Shown: positions 8,244-17,131, counted from the stretch's first letter. The stretch is DNA of 64,000 nucleotides from Chloroflexi bacterium GWB2_54_36 (GCA_001796355.1 MGMG01000096.1:16291-80290), one strand, 5' to 3'. The notes: generated by a model not told the origin, from the sequence alone. Numbers and translations: made by a program.

Positions 8244-8279
8244 ATAAAAAGGGGCGCACAAACCGCGTGCGCGCCCCTG
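8244..8279 (-). terminator. Rho-independent terminator of the ccm operon
   Basis: On the minus strand, a GC-rich stem (AGGGGCGC..GCAC pairing across a short loop, 8250-8278) is followed by TTTTTATTGA. It lies 33 bases past the ccmD stop and closes the ten-gene ccm operon. Confidence 0.8.
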
Positions 8280-8311
8280 TCAGGCATTCCACCATTGGCG
8301 AGTGCTGTGGC

Positions 8312-8473
8312 CTACTCCGTCTGCTCTTTCTTTTCCAGCTCGGTCAGCATGGCCTCGTCCTGTTTCAAATTACGCCAGCGAACGATCAAACTGCCGATGT
8401 AGAACGCAAGAACCCCAAAAATAACCCCGTAACCGGCAATAAAATACGAAAGTGTGTTTGCAGGACCTTCCAT
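8312..8473 (-). CDS. ccmD: CcmD-like haem exporter small subunit
   Basis: A 53-codon gene after ccmC. The peptide starts MEGPANTLSYFIAGYGVIF, runs through one transmembrane helix (about residues 9-31) and ends in a charged, cytoplasmic tail (VRWRNLKQDEAML..ELEKKEQ). This is the size, topology and position of CcmD, which releases holo-CcmE from the CcmABC complex. The ATG at 8473 is preceded by GGAGATAAACG. CcmD is poorly conserved, so identity rests on size, single helix and operon position. It is followed by the operon terminator. Confidence 0.8.
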   Translation of the reverse strand: MEGPANTLSYFIAGYGVIFGVLAFYIGSLIVRWRNLKQDEAMLTELEKKEQTE

Positions 8474-8506
8474 CGTTTATCTCCTCTCAATCCATTCCTT
8501 AGCCGG

Positions 8507-9205
8507 TTACGATTGCAGCTTCAACTTGAGCTGCTCGACCTTATCAGACAGCACGCCCAGGCGCACCCGGTGCCATAACAGGGTGACAAAACCCACGGTG
8601 AAGGTCAACAGGCTGAACATGAAGGTCTGGGTCATCTTTTGGGTCATATCAAACGCGCCTTCAGCGCCCGGATCATTGCTGCCAATTACCACAGGGTGGA
8701 TGGTGCGGAACAGACGAATGGAGAAAAAGGTGAGCGGGACGCTCAAAAAGCCGATGATAGCATAGACAGCGCCAAAGCGGGCGCGCCGCTCGGGTTCCTC
8801 GATACCGGAACGCAGCATCAGGTAGGCAAAGTAAACCAGCTCCATGACGGTCGCGGTGGTCAAACGCGGATCCCAGGTCCACCAGGCGTTCCAGATCGGG
8901 CGCGCCCAGATGGAACCGGTGACAATGGTGATCAATGCGAAGACAATGCCGATCTCCACCGCTGCCAGCTCGACCCGGTCATAACGCTCATCCTTTTTGA
9001 CCAGGTAAAGCACGCCGTAGAAGGCCGCCACGGCAAAGGCCAGCATGCCGATCCAAGCTGAGGCGACGTGGAAGTAAAAGACCTTTTGCACCAGGCCCAT
9101 CACGCGTTCCAAAGGCGCATAGAAAAAGACCAGAGCCACCGCCGCCACAAACATCGCGCCCGCAACGACGTCCAGCACGGTCAATAATTTAGGTTTTGCG
9201 TTCAT
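8507..9205 (-). CDS. ccmC: Haem exporter protein CcmC
   Basis: CcmC presents haem to CcmE at the outer face of the membrane. The 232-aa protein has six predicted transmembrane helices and the WWD-type motif WNAWWTWDPRLTT at residues 105-117. Conserved histidines sit on either side (FYFHVASAW at His46; TIHPVVI further on), the expected external haem ligands. I chose ATG 9205 because GGAGGATAGG lies directly upstream; a longer frame reaching into ccmB is rejected. It sits between ccmB and ccmD. Confidence 0.95.
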   Translation of the reverse strand: MNAKPKLLTVLDVVAGAMFVAAVALVFFYAPLERVMGLVQKVFYFHVASAWIGMLAFAVAAFYGVLYLVKKDERYDRVELAAVEIGIVFALITIVTGSIWARPIWNAWWTWDPRLTTATVMELVYFAYLMLRSGIEEPERRARFGAVYAIIGFLSVPLTFFSIRLFRTIHPVVIGSNDPGAEGAFDMTQKMTQTFMFSLLTFTVGFVTLLWHRVRLGVLSDKVEQLKLKLQS

Positions 9206-9227
9206 CCTATCCTCCAATGACGAATGA

Positions 9228-9911
9228 TTATTCCTCAACCACGCTGTCAAATACCATAAAGGCGACAGCGGTAAATACGACATCATAGGTAAGCAACAAA
9301 TTGAGCCACGGTTGAATCTCGGTTATGTCCAACCCCTGCAGGTAGCCACCCGTGGCTTTGACCGCCGCCACAACTACTGGAATGGCTACCGGGAAGAGTA
9401 AAATCGGCAGCAGGATATCACGGGTGCGCGCCTGAACTGCCATACTCGAAAGCAGCGTGCCAACTGCTACATAACCCTCAGAGCCTAGTAGAATCGTTAA
9501 CAGCAGGCCGGGGATGAACAGGTTGGTGTTATACAGCACCGAATAAATCGGCAGGACAATGACAGCCACCAGCAGCATAAACACCCAGTTGGCCAGGGTT
9601 TTGCCCAGGTAAATGGCCGCCCGGTCCACCGGTGCCAATAACAGCCCGTCCAGGCAGCCGCGATCCTTTTCAACTGCCATCGAGCGGTTCAAGCCCAACT
9701 GTCCGGCAAAGGTAAACGTCACCCACAATACGCCGGCTGTAACATTGGCGCGGACTGTTGATTCCAGTTCAAGCGCAAAGTTGAAAATCAAGATAACCAG
9801 CAAGGCAAAAACCAACATGGCCGAGAGCAACTCGCGGCTGCGCCATTCAGCGCGCAAGTCCTTCCAAACCACCGCGCTTAACGCGCGCATAAACGGAGCA
9901 AACCCGCTCAT
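9228..9911 (-). CDS. ccmB: Haem exporter membrane protein CcmB
   Basis: A 227-aa protein with six hydrophobic helices and the family segment WKDLRAEWRSRELLSAMLVFALLV near the N-terminus. EKDRGCLDGLLLAPVDRAAIYLGK follows in the cytoplasmic loop that contacts the ATPase. With CcmA and CcmC it forms the ABC-type complex that drives release of haem-loaded CcmE. It overlaps ccmA by 4 bases (ATGA), so the two are translationally coupled in stoichiometric amounts. Confidence 0.93.
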   Translation of the reverse strand: MSGFAPFMRALSAVVWKDLRAEWRSRELLSAMLVFALLVILIFNFALELESTVRANVTAGVLWVTFTFAGQLGLNRSMAVEKDRGCLDGLLLAPVDRAAIYLGKTLANWVFMLLVAVIVLPIYSVLYNTNLFIPGLLLTILLGSEGYVAVGTLLSSMAVQARTRDILLPILLFPVAIPVVVAAVKATGGYLQGLDITEIQPWLNLLLTYDVVFTAVAFMVFDSVVEE

Positions 9912-10657
9912 AGGGCTGCCTCCGCTTTATGATTTTTTGCGTTATTCTGGGCAAGTTCCAGGGTTTTCCGATAATATCCAAGCAGGCCGTCGCGCGCGAT
10001 GTCCTGGCGCTGGACGCTGCCCTGAATCGTCCCGCGAGCCAGCACGTCAAAGCGCGAGGCCAGATCTTCGGCGCGCGACAGGTCATGCGAGGTCATAACT
10101 ACCGTCCGCCCGCGGACTGCCACCTGACGCAGGGCGGCATCTAGCATGTCGCAGGCATCCTGATCCAGGCCGGTATGCGGCTCATCAAGCAGCAGCACTT
10201 CGGGGTCGTGCAAAATGGCGCGACCGATGGCCAACCGCTGCTGCATTCCGCGTGAGAAGGTGCGCACCAGATCGCGCCGGCGGTTGGTCAGACCAACCTG
10301 TTCCAGTACTTCGTCCATGCGCGCTGAAAGTTTATCCACCGCATACATGCGGCCGTAAAACAGTAAATTTTCTTCTGCACTCAAGTCACCATACAACAGC
10401 GGCAGGTGGCTGACCACTCCAAGACGGCGGCGGACGCTGGCGGCCTGGTGCGGCAGAGAGTACCCGGCGACGCTGACGCTTCCCAGGGTCGGGCGTGAAA
10501 GAGATGACAAAATCCGCAAGAAGGTCGTCTTGCCGGCTCCGTTGGGTCCAAGCAAGGCGACAAACTCGCCGGATTCAACCCTGAAATCCAACTGGCGTAA
10601 CACGACTTTCGGCCCAAACCGTTTGACAAGCCGACTAACTTCGATGATTGCGGTCAT
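9908..10657 (-). CDS. ccmA: Cytochrome c biogenesis ATP-binding protein CcmA
   Basis: An ABC ATPase of 249 aa. Walker A is GPNGAGKTT (about residues 38-46), the signature is TFSRGMQQRLAIGRAI, Walker B is VLLLDEPHTGLD and the switch His is in VVMTSHDLS. All catalytic residues are intact. CcmA powers the release of haem-bearing CcmE from CcmCD. It lies 7 bases after the dihaem lipoprotein gene and overlaps ccmB. Confidence 0.95.
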   Translation of the reverse strand: MTAIIEVSRLVKRFGPKVVLRQLDFRVESGEFVALLGPNGAGKTTFLRILSSLSRPTLGSVSVAGYSLPHQAASVRRRLGVVSHLPLLYGDLSAEENLLFYGRMYAVDKLSARMDEVLEQVGLTNRRRDLVRTFSRGMQQRLAIGRAILHDPEVLLLDEPHTGLDQDACDMLDAALRQVAVRGRTVVMTSHDLSRAEDLASRFDVLARGTIQGSVQRQDIARDGLLGYYRKTLELAQNNAKNHKAEAAL

Positions 10658-10664
10658 AAAGGGG

Positions 10665-12596
10665 CTACTTCGTTAAAGTTTGGAGTTTTTCTTTTAATTC
10701 CGCGCGGCGTTTCTGGTAAGCCTCTTCCGAGAGACTGCCCGATTGAAAGCTGTCGTCTAGCGCGATGATGGCATCCATGATAGTATCCTGGTCCTCTTCA
10801 GCCGGCTCTTCTTCGGTCTCATCCTCAACGGCAAACTGTTTTCGTTGGCGCCACATCCAATAACCCGCGCCAACCAAGACCAGTCCCAACACGCTGCCGC
10901 CAATGATCAGCCCGGTAGAACTGCCCGTTTCGACGTTCAACGATGACGATACCCGGCCTGAAAGCGTCATCTCCAGTGTTGAACCGGCCTGCAGCCCGGA
11001 GGCAGTAAACATTTCCAGGTTGATGCCCTGCACCTGTCGCGTTCCGGTACTTTGCAATTGGTCACTGGTCAGTTTGACCGTGCCTTCCGGCATCATAATC
11101 ACCGCAGCATCGACCTCCATGGGGATGGGAATATTAAGCTCCGCCTTGCGGTTGTACGGCAGGTCGTATGCAAACAGAATCTGAGTGCCTTCGCCGGGCT
11201 GGATGCTGGCAGAATCGGCAAAACCTTTTTCGGTCTGAATATAGCGCTCACCCAGGACGCTATCCTGGAATTGTAAATTGGTGGCGCCTTCGGGAAGGTC
11301 GAAAGCCACGGTGCCCTGGCCGTTGGCTGAGACGATGGCTTGATTGCCGGTATTGTTCAAGATGAACAATTCCACAACCTGAACTACCCCTGCGCGGGTA
11401 AAGTCAAAGAACAAGTGCAAGCGGTCAGCGCGCAAAGCTTTCGCGTCAGTGGTTGTTCCATAAAACGGAATAGTCAGTTCGACTACGGCTCCGGGCCGGG
11501 TATCGGTACTGTGATACACATCCGAGCTAAAAGTCAGACCCTGGTAATCCACCGCGGCAATGAAGGTGCGCCCGGGAACGAATTCAACTTTATCAAACTC
11601 GAAGCTCCCGTCGGGTTGCACTGTCGTCTCGGCCTGGTAAGCCTGATCCATGCTGTCAAATCCAGCAAGGGTGACGGTTAAATCTGCGGGGATTTCGACC
11701 CCTTCGGAGGCCATGAGTTTACCGGTGACGGTCAGTTCAGACGGTAAAGTCGATTCAGGCGTCCCAGCAGGTGTAGCTTCTTGATCCGGCAAATTGGGTT
11801 GCGGTAAAGGTTCGGCGCTGCCAACCGGCATAGCAGTTGCCTGGGCCTCGTCCGCAGCTTCCGTCGCGGTGGGCTCTGGCGTTACCGCGGAGGTTCCGCT
11901 CTGCACGCCAAAGCTGAGAAGGCGCACATACTGCGCTACCCCATTTAATTCTTCCGCAGTCAGACTATCGGCATAACCGGGCATGTCTCCGGTGCCCTTT
12001 TCCGTTACGGCAACAATTTCATCTAGTGATAACTGTGCCAACCGTCCTGATTCCCGCTGCCAATCGGGCGCGTTTTGGCCGCCCGTACCCTGCGCGCCGT
12101 GACAAGTTTCACAGCTTGCTGAATAGACCTCCTTGCCTGAGGTAGCAGCGCCGCTGGAAAGCGAAAGGGTTAGCGCATAGGACACAACGTCCCAGCGCTG
12201 GCGGTCATCCAGGCTGGTAAAGCCCGGCATATAGCGCTCCAGGTTCCCGTTGGTTACCATGTTGTACCAGTTCACCGGACGGGCAGCGGCTGCCAGCGCC
12301 GGATCGGCCAGCGCGGGTACCAGAACAGGTAAATTCTCGCTTTGCGGTCCATCGCCCTGGCCAAGGTCGCCGTGGCAAGGAGCACATTTTTCGTTGAAAA
12401 TAACTGCCCCGGCCTGAGGGTCAGGTGGAACAATCGGGAAAACTGATTCGGGTACAACAGGTGTATCCTGGGCTGAATAGGACTCCGCGTCAGGGGGCGG
12501 GGTAATGTCGGATGCCAGGGACACCGCGCAACCTGAAAGGATGATGATGGTCAAGACAAGAAGAATTAAGGCGGAACTTCGCTTCATCAAGGGCAT
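10665..12596 (-). CDS. Dihaem cytochrome c lipoprotein with SHOCT-like tail
   Basis: A 643-aa modular lipoprotein. Lipobox LSGC gives Cys23. Two c-type haem sites follow: CAPCH (71-75) with a candidate Met ligand in RYMPGF, and CETCH (162-166) with GDMPGY. A low-complexity Pro/Thr/Glu linker leads to a beta-rich region resembling a carboxypeptidase-regulatory domain (ELTVTGKLMASEGVEIPADLTV). A second beta region, one transmembrane helix (GGSVLGLVLVGAGYWMW), an acidic stretch and a C-terminal SHOCT-like segment (DDSFQSGSLSEEAYQKRRAELKEKL) complete it. It is thus anchored at both ends. Its position inside the ccm operon suggests it is a client or electron carrier of the system. Start choice (12596 versus 12587) is uncertain because no good ribosome-binding site is visible. 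Confidence 0.8.
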   Translation of the reverse strand: MPLMKRSSALILLVLTIIILSGCAVSLASDITPPPDAESYSAQDTPVVPESVFPIVPPDPQAGAVIFNEKCAPCHGDLGQGDGPQSENLPVLVPALADPALAAAARPVNWYNMVTNGNLERYMPGFTSLDDRQRWDVVSYALTLSLSSGAATSGKEVYSASCETCHGAQGTGGQNAPDWQRESGRLAQLSLDEIVAVTEKGTGDMPGYADSLTAEELNGVAQYVRLLSFGVQSGTSAVTPEPTATEAADEAQATAMPVGSAEPLPQPNLPDQEATPAGTPESTLPSELTVTGKLMASEGVEIPADLTVTLAGFDSMDQAYQAETTVQPDGSFEFDKVEFVPGRTFIAAVDYQGLTFSSDVYHSTDTRPGAVVELTIPFYGTTTDAKALRADRLHLFFDFTRAGVVQVVELFILNNTGNQAIVSANGQGTVAFDLPEGATNLQFQDSVLGERYIQTEKGFADSASIQPGEGTQILFAYDLPYNRKAELNIPIPMEVDAAVIMMPEGTVKLTSDQLQSTGTRQVQGINLEMFTASGLQAGSTLEMTLSGRVSSSLNVETGSSTGLIIGGSVLGLVLVGAGYWMWRQRKQFAVEDETEEEPAEEDQDTIMDAIIALDDSFQSGSLSEEAYQKRRAELKEKLQTLTK

Positions 12597-12619
12597 ATTG
12601 AGCTCGATTTTCGGAAAAT

Positions 12620-13147
12620 TTAGAGGGTAGTACCACAGTGGGAGCAAAAAACGTCGGAATTTTGCGCCGGGTTACCACATTTGGGGCAAAAGCCAGCCGA
12701 TTTTTCCTGGCGCTCGCGGCGGCGTGCAGCGATCGCCAATTCCAGATCATCCATCCCATTGTTTGCAATCCGGCGAACATCGGTTCGGCGTGCAGCAACT
12801 GCCGCTTCCAGCCGGTCTTCGGCCGAGGAACCGCTACCGTCTCCAGGACCCAGTTGGTCCAACTGGCGCAGGACATCCGCACCGGTAGTCATCAAAGCGG
12901 TGCGTTGCACAGGGTAGTCTTCAGCCGGGATTTTCCCAAGCGCCTGATCAAAATCCAGTTCCTGCAGGGCAGTCAGCACGCGGTCACGTTCAGCCAGCAA
13001 TGCTGAACGTTTATGGTCGATATCATCGGCAGATTTCTGATTAGCGACCAGCTTTTCACTGGCCGGGTGACGGGTTAGCGGCAGGCTAATATAAATCCCC
13101 ACCCCCAGCGCCAGTGCCAAAATCAACATTACCGAACCAAGATCCAT
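12620..13147 (-). CDS. CcmI-like membrane protein with C-terminal zinc ribbon
   Basis: A 175-aa protein with one N-terminal transmembrane helix (SVMLILALALGVGIYISLPL). A coiled region with the CcmI-type stretch LLAERDRVLTALQELDFDQALGKIPAEDY follows, then a C-terminal zinc ribbon, CPKCG and CSHCG. The first half is like the N-terminus of CcmI, the apocytochrome chaperone, but the TPR half is missing and is replaced by the ribbon. It lies between ccmG and the cytochrome lipoprotein, consistent with a role in apocytochrome handling. The specific function of the ribbon is unknown. Confidence 0.7.
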   Translation of the reverse strand: MDLGSVMLILALALGVGIYISLPLTRHPASEKLVANQKSADDIDHKRSALLAERDRVLTALQELDFDQALGKIPAEDYPVQRTALMTTGADVLRQLDQLGPGDGSGSSAEDRLEAAVAARRTDVRRIANNGMDDLELAIAARRRERQEKSAGFCPKCGNPAQNSDVFCSHCGTTL

Positions 13148-13174
13148 CAGGAAGATGCTCCTCGAAGAATTGGA

Positions 13175-13741
13175 TTATTGCAAGACTTGATCGATCACGC
13201 TTTGAATTTCTGCGGTGGAAAGGAATGGTCCTTTTTTCACGTAAGCCAGTTTGCCTTCGCGGTCGATGATATAGGTCTCAGGCACACCCTGAATACGGAA
13301 CATTTGCGAGATTTTGGTCCGCAGGTCAGGGCCGTTAGCATACGTCAGGCCGAATTTATTGATAAAGGCAAGCGCTTCGGGTTCGGTGTCAACGTAATCA
13401 ACTCCAAGGAAAACCACTTCCCCGCCCGGTTTATAGTACTGGTAGGCCGATTCCAGTTCGGCGGCTTCCTGCTCGCAGGGTTTGCACCAGGATGCCCAGA
13501 AGTTGACCACGATTACTTTGCCTGTCAGGTTGGCAGTATCGATCGTCTCTCCGTTGAAGGTGGTGACCGAGAAACCAGGCACTTTCTGGCCGACTGTGAT
13601 CGGGCCGGATTGCGCCCGGCGCAGCCCCAGGCCAACCAACAGTAAAAATGCCACCAGACCGGTAAAAGCCAGCCCTACCACCCAGGTTGGCAGACGGCGG
13701 GGCTGTTCCTGGGGCTTAGGTTCGTCTTGAAGGGTATTCAT
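13175..13741 (-). CDS. ccmG: Thiol-disulfide oxidoreductase CcmG / ResA-like
   Basis: A membrane-anchored thioredoxin of 188 aa: an N-terminal helix (residues about 20-41), then VGQKVPGFSVTTFNGETIDTANLTGKVIVVNFWASWCKPCEQEAAEL with the CKPC redox motif, and GVPETYIIDREGKLAYVKKG with the cis-proline. In Ccm systems this protein keeps the CxxCH cysteines of apocytochromes reduced. The fold and the CxPC motif are clear; naming it CcmG rather than ResA rests on the operon. Confidence 0.92.
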   Translation of the reverse strand: MNTLQDEPKPQEQPRRLPTWVVGLAFTGLVAFLLLVGLGLRRAQSGPITVGQKVPGFSVTTFNGETIDTANLTGKVIVVNFWASWCKPCEQEAAELESAYQYYKPGGEVVFLGVDYVDTEPEALAFINKFGLTYANGPDLRTKISQMFRIQGVPETYIIDREGKLAYVKKGPFLSTAEIQSVIDQVLQ

Positions 13742-13773
13742 CCGGTATCCTCATTCCATCGATATCTTCTGAT

Positions 13774-14289
13774 TTACTCGCCGTGTTTCCGGTGTTGTTC
13801 AAGTTCAGCTTCCAATTGAGAAAAGTATGGGTCCGTCTGATCCGGCTCAGCCGGCAGCGGGCTGACCATATCAGAATTTTTATTTTTCATCGACCGCAGC
13901 ACACGGTAGACCAGATACACGCCACCCAGGAAAATGAGCGGCGGCAGGATGTAAACCAGCCAGTTCAGTCCGCGGGTCGGCGGGGTGCTGAGCACTCGAT
14001 CACCGTACTGGGCAACAAAATAATCTTTGATCTGCTCTTCAGACCATCCAGCAGCCAGTTTTTCGCGGATCAACGCTCGCCACTGTGCGCAAGCCTGGGT
14101 CGGACATACGTCCAGCGATATATTTTCACACACCGGGCAGTAGAGTTCTTTAGCAACTTTGTTGACCTCATTATCCGACGGTGTGGGGTTTTGCGCCTGA
14201 ACGCTGAAAAACGAAATTCCAACCAACAACAGCCCGATAACGAGCGCAAATAATGGGAATGGCAACGGTTTTTTCTTTGCAGAATTCAT
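13774..14289 (-). CDS. ccmH: Cytochrome c-type biogenesis protein CcmH
   Basis: A 171-aa protein with a signal/anchor (residues 8-30), the family motif LYCPVCENISLDVCPTQAC and then REKLAAGWSEEQIKDYFVAQYGDRVL, a second transmembrane helix (LVYILPPLIFLGGVYLVYRVL) and a short cytoplasmic tail. The CPVC pair corresponds to the LRCxxC redox site that resolves mixed disulfides with apocytochrome; two further cysteines follow within 13 residues. ATG 14289 is preferred because the longer frame runs into ccmF. It is 19 bases after the ccmF stop. Confidence 0.92.
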   Translation of the reverse strand: MNSAKKKPLPFPLFALVIGLLLVGISFFSVQAQNPTPSDNEVNKVAKELYCPVCENISLDVCPTQACAQWRALIREKLAAGWSEEQIKDYFVAQYGDRVLSTPPTRGLNWLVYILPPLIFLGGVYLVYRVLRSMKNKNSDMVSPLPAEPDQTDPYFSQLEAELEQHRKHGE

Positions 14290-14308
14290 AGAGGTGATCC
14301 GTGAACGG

Positions 14309-16378
14309 TTAATCTGCACTTTGTACTTCCGATGGGGACAACTTACGTTTTGCCGACCGAACTCGAACCGTTTCAGGGTCTTTATCCGGCCAGGAAGCCA
14401 CCAAGGTGCCAAAAATGAAGACAAATCCACCAAACCACAGCCAGTTTACCAGCGGGTTGTGATAGATCTTAAATGTCACCCCGGTGGAAGAGATCGGTTC
14501 CCAGTCAACCAGCAGCACATACAGGTCGTCTTCCATGGTGCTGCGCACGCCGGGGATAGTCATCGGCTGTTGCGAGTCGTAGTAGTAATCACGGCGTGGG
14601 TAGAGCTGGCCCAGGTATTTACCATCGCGTTCCACTGAAACCACCGCGCGCGCCACATTGCGCCCATCTGCGGTGTCGAAAATATCCAACTTGTCAAAAG
14701 TTATGGTGTAATCACCCAAAGCCATCTGCCCCCCCGGCGGGATGGTGCCCTGTGTTTCAGTTTGGAATAACTCGATGCCGATGATGCCAAGCGCCATCAA
14801 CACCACACCGATGTGAATGATGTACCCGCCGTAACGCCGGCGGTTGCGGCTGGCCAAATTCCACAGGGCGATGAATACATTTTCTTCGCTGCGGCGCATT
14901 CTGGCTGCCACGCCGCGGTAATATTCATACAAAGTAATTAAGGCAACAAACGCGCAAAGCCAGAAGGCCAGCAGCGCTGCAAAGTGACGGACACCCAGGA
15001 CATAAGCCAGGATCGGGATCGCCAGTGAGACCACAAACGGTTTCCACATGGCTTTGCCAAGCGTTTTCACTGTTGAATGCCCCCAGGCGGAAAGCGGCGC
15101 GACTCCCATCAACAGCAGCAGACCGGCAAACAGCGGACCGGTGGAGCGCTCATAGAACGGCGGGCCAACGGTCACCTTCTGGCCGGTGAACAATTCAGAA
15201 ATAAGCGGGAAGAGCACGCCCCAGAAACAAACCACCAAAATACCCATAAAGAGCAGGTTATTGAGTAAAAAGAGCGCCTCACGCGATAGCAGTGAATGCA
15301 TTTCACCTTCAGAGCGTAAAGCGTTCCAGCGCTGCAGCAGAAGCGCCAGCGAGATGGCAAAGGTGACGCCGATGTACCCGAAGAACAACGGCCCGATTGC
15401 ACTTTGCGAGAAGGCATGCACGGATGACAGTACGCCTGAGCGGGTAAGGAAGGTGCCAAAAATAACCAGCGAATAGGTTAGGATGATCAAGATCATATTC
15501 CAGCGCTTGAACAGTCCGCGCTTTTCCTGGATCATCACCGAGTGCAAAAATGCTGTTCCTGAAAGCCACGGCATGAAGGCGGCAATTTCCACCGGGTCCC
15601 AGGCCCAGTAACCGCCCCAGCCGAGCACATCATAGGCCCAGCGACTGCCAAGCACCAGCCCCAGAGAGAGGAACAGCCAGGCAACCAGCGCCCAACGGCG
15701 AGTGACGCGAATCCAGCGGTCATCGGTTCGTCCGGTAATCAATGCGGCGATGGCAAACGCAAACGGGATAACAAACGATACAAACCCGAGATACAACATT
15801 GGCGGGTGGATGACCATGCCAGGATGACGCAGCAGCGGGTTCAATCCGCGCCCGTCGAAGGGAACCAGCGGTGTCGCGCCGGTAGGTTGGAACATGGCAA
15901 CTGCCTCGCTGCCGCCGGCTGTCTGCCAGAACCGCACGAATGGGTTCTCGATGAAGATGCTCATGCCAACGAAGAACACCAGCGTTACCAGCGAAACGAC
16001 AATCACCCACGGGAGGAACTCGCGGTCGCGCTGCCATTTTCGCAGGGTGACGGCTGAAGCAAAGGATGCCAGCAGCCAGGACCAGAAAATCAACGATCCA
16101 GCCTGCCCGCCCCAAAGCGCGGTGACTTTCAAGTACATGGGCATGGTGCTGCTGGTGACGTTATATACGTACTGAACTTGATAATCGCCGTTGACTAACA
16201 GGAAGATGATCGACAGCGCTACCAACGAGATCAAAGGGAAAGTCAGCAGCATTGCCTTGCGGGCGCTTTCGACCCAGGCCAGTGAATTTTTACGCGCGCC
16301 GTATACCGCCGCAAAAATGCCGTAAATCGAAACAACCAACGTGATAACCAGGGCGCCGAAACCAAAGTTCGAGACCAT
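14309..16378 (-). CDS. ccmF: Cytochrome c haem lyase subunit CcmF
   Basis: A 689-aa polytopic protein with about 15 transmembrane helices. It has the WWD-type signature in GWGGYWAWDPVEIAAFMPW and external histidines (VIHPPMLYLGF; AFLHSVMIQEKRG), as in CcmF, which with CcmH attaches haem to apocytochrome. The C-terminal soluble region (TITFDKLDIFDTADGRNVARAVVSV) is the usual extracytoplasmic domain. I chose ATG 16378 preceded by GGGAG; the TTG five codons upstream is less likely. It is preceded by a strong hairpin in the gap after ccmE. Confidence 0.95.
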   Translation of the reverse strand: MVSNFGFGALVITLVVSIYGIFAAVYGARKNSLAWVESARKAMLLTFPLISLVALSIIFLLVNGDYQVQYVYNVTSSTMPMYLKVTALWGGQAGSLIFWSWLLASFASAVTLRKWQRDREFLPWVIVVSLVTLVFFVGMSIFIENPFVRFWQTAGGSEAVAMFQPTGATPLVPFDGRGLNPLLRHPGMVIHPPMLYLGFVSFVIPFAFAIAALITGRTDDRWIRVTRRWALVAWLFLSLGLVLGSRWAYDVLGWGGYWAWDPVEIAAFMPWLSGTAFLHSVMIQEKRGLFKRWNMILIILTYSLVIFGTFLTRSGVLSSVHAFSQSAIGPLFFGYIGVTFAISLALLLQRWNALRSEGEMHSLLSREALFLLNNLLFMGILVVCFWGVLFPLISELFTGQKVTVGPPFYERSTGPLFAGLLLLMGVAPLSAWGHSTVKTLGKAMWKPFVVSLAIPILAYVLGVRHFAALLAFWLCAFVALITLYEYYRGVAARMRRSEENVFIALWNLASRNRRRYGGYIIHIGVVLMALGIIGIELFQTETQGTIPPGGQMALGDYTITFDKLDIFDTADGRNVARAVVSVERDGKYLGQLYPRRDYYYDSQQPMTIPGVRSTMEDDLYVLLVDWEPISSTGVTFKIYHNPLVNWLWFGGFVFIFGTLVASWPDKDPETVRVRSAKRKLSPSEVQSAD

Positions 16379-16414
16379 GACCACTCCCTTCAACCGGTAA
16401 AGGTGATATTAAGG

Positions 16415-16439
16415 ACGCCGGGTGGTGCACACCCGGCGT
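16415..16439. other. Intercistronic hairpin between ccmE and ccmF
   Basis: A perfect 10-bp stem, ACGCCGGGTG (16415-16424) and CACCCGGCGT (16430-16439), with a 5-base loop in the 81-base gap. Neither side has a proper T run, so it is more likely an RNA processing or stability element, or a weak attenuator, than a full terminator. It could set a lower level of ccmF-to-ccmD relative to ccmE. Confidence 0.6.
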
Positions 16440-16459
16440 TATATTTAAAATAGAACGGC

Positions 16460-16978
16460 TTACCCACCCTCAGCCTGTGCTGGAACTGCCTCTTCATACT
16501 TGGTTGGACACTTTAACAAAAGTTCCTGGGCAACAAAGACGCCATTTTCGTTCATCCGACCCGTCATAATCGCCTGGGCTTCATCGCGTAAGAGGTCGGG
16601 CATGACGCCGTTATATTCAACTTTGATGCGCGAGCGGGTTGGGTCGATGACAGCCTGATGAAGGACTTCCGCCAGGCCACCCTGCGCCTCAATATCGGCA
16701 TTATCACCCGGAACATGGGCTACTTCAAAGGTCAACTTGAGGTTTTGCGCGTCATACTGGATGGTTGAGCCAACCACTGCGCCGGACACCCGAATTTCGC
16801 GTCCATTGACATCAACGCCTTTTTGATTCAGTTCATCGACCGTTAAAAAATACTGGGCGCTGGCCTGAGTGGAGGTGAAAATCAGGTAGACGATCGCTGC
16901 TATGATCAGCAGCCCGCCGATAAAAAATTTTGCGCGGTTTCGCGGTGCAGGTTTGACAGAGCTTTCGGTTAACGCCAT
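16460..16978 (-). CDS. ccmE: Haem chaperone CcmE, cysteine (CxxxY) variant
   Basis: CcmE carries haem covalently from CcmABCD to CcmF/H. The 172-aa protein has an N-terminal anchor (residues 17-38), an OB-fold domain (FLTVDELNQKGVDVNGREIRVSGAVV...) and a C-terminal haem-binding motif. Classical CcmE uses HxxxY; here it is LLLKCPTKYEE, with Cys157 and Tyr161, the CxxxY variant known from archaea and some sulfate reducers. CcmH, usually missing in those systems, is present here. The gene leads the operon. Confidence 0.92.
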   Translation of the reverse strand: MALTESSVKPAPRNRAKFFIGGLLIIAAIVYLIFTSTQASAQYFLTVDELNQKGVDVNGREIRVSGAVVGSTIQYDAQNLKLTFEVAHVPGDNADIEAQGGLAEVLHQAVIDPTRSRIKVEYNGVMPDLLRDEAQAIMTGRMNENGVFVAQELLLKCPTKYEEAVPAQAEGG

Positions 16979-17131
16979 GTTGCCTCCATGGTGAAGATTT
17001 TTGGATTTTCAGACAATGCTTTTGAGACTACCTTAATTTTCCACATTTGGATTAATACAAGGTTAATGGAGAGGTAGTTAAGGCTGAGAAAATGGAGTGA
17101 TTTGTGAATACCGTAATTATCTGGCGGCGAA

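Noticed and set aside
8198..8578. Plus-strand open frame of 126 codons over ccmD/ccmC
   Set aside because: It is the antisense of ccmD and the ccmC end and of the operon terminator, with no ribosome-binding site or family similarity.
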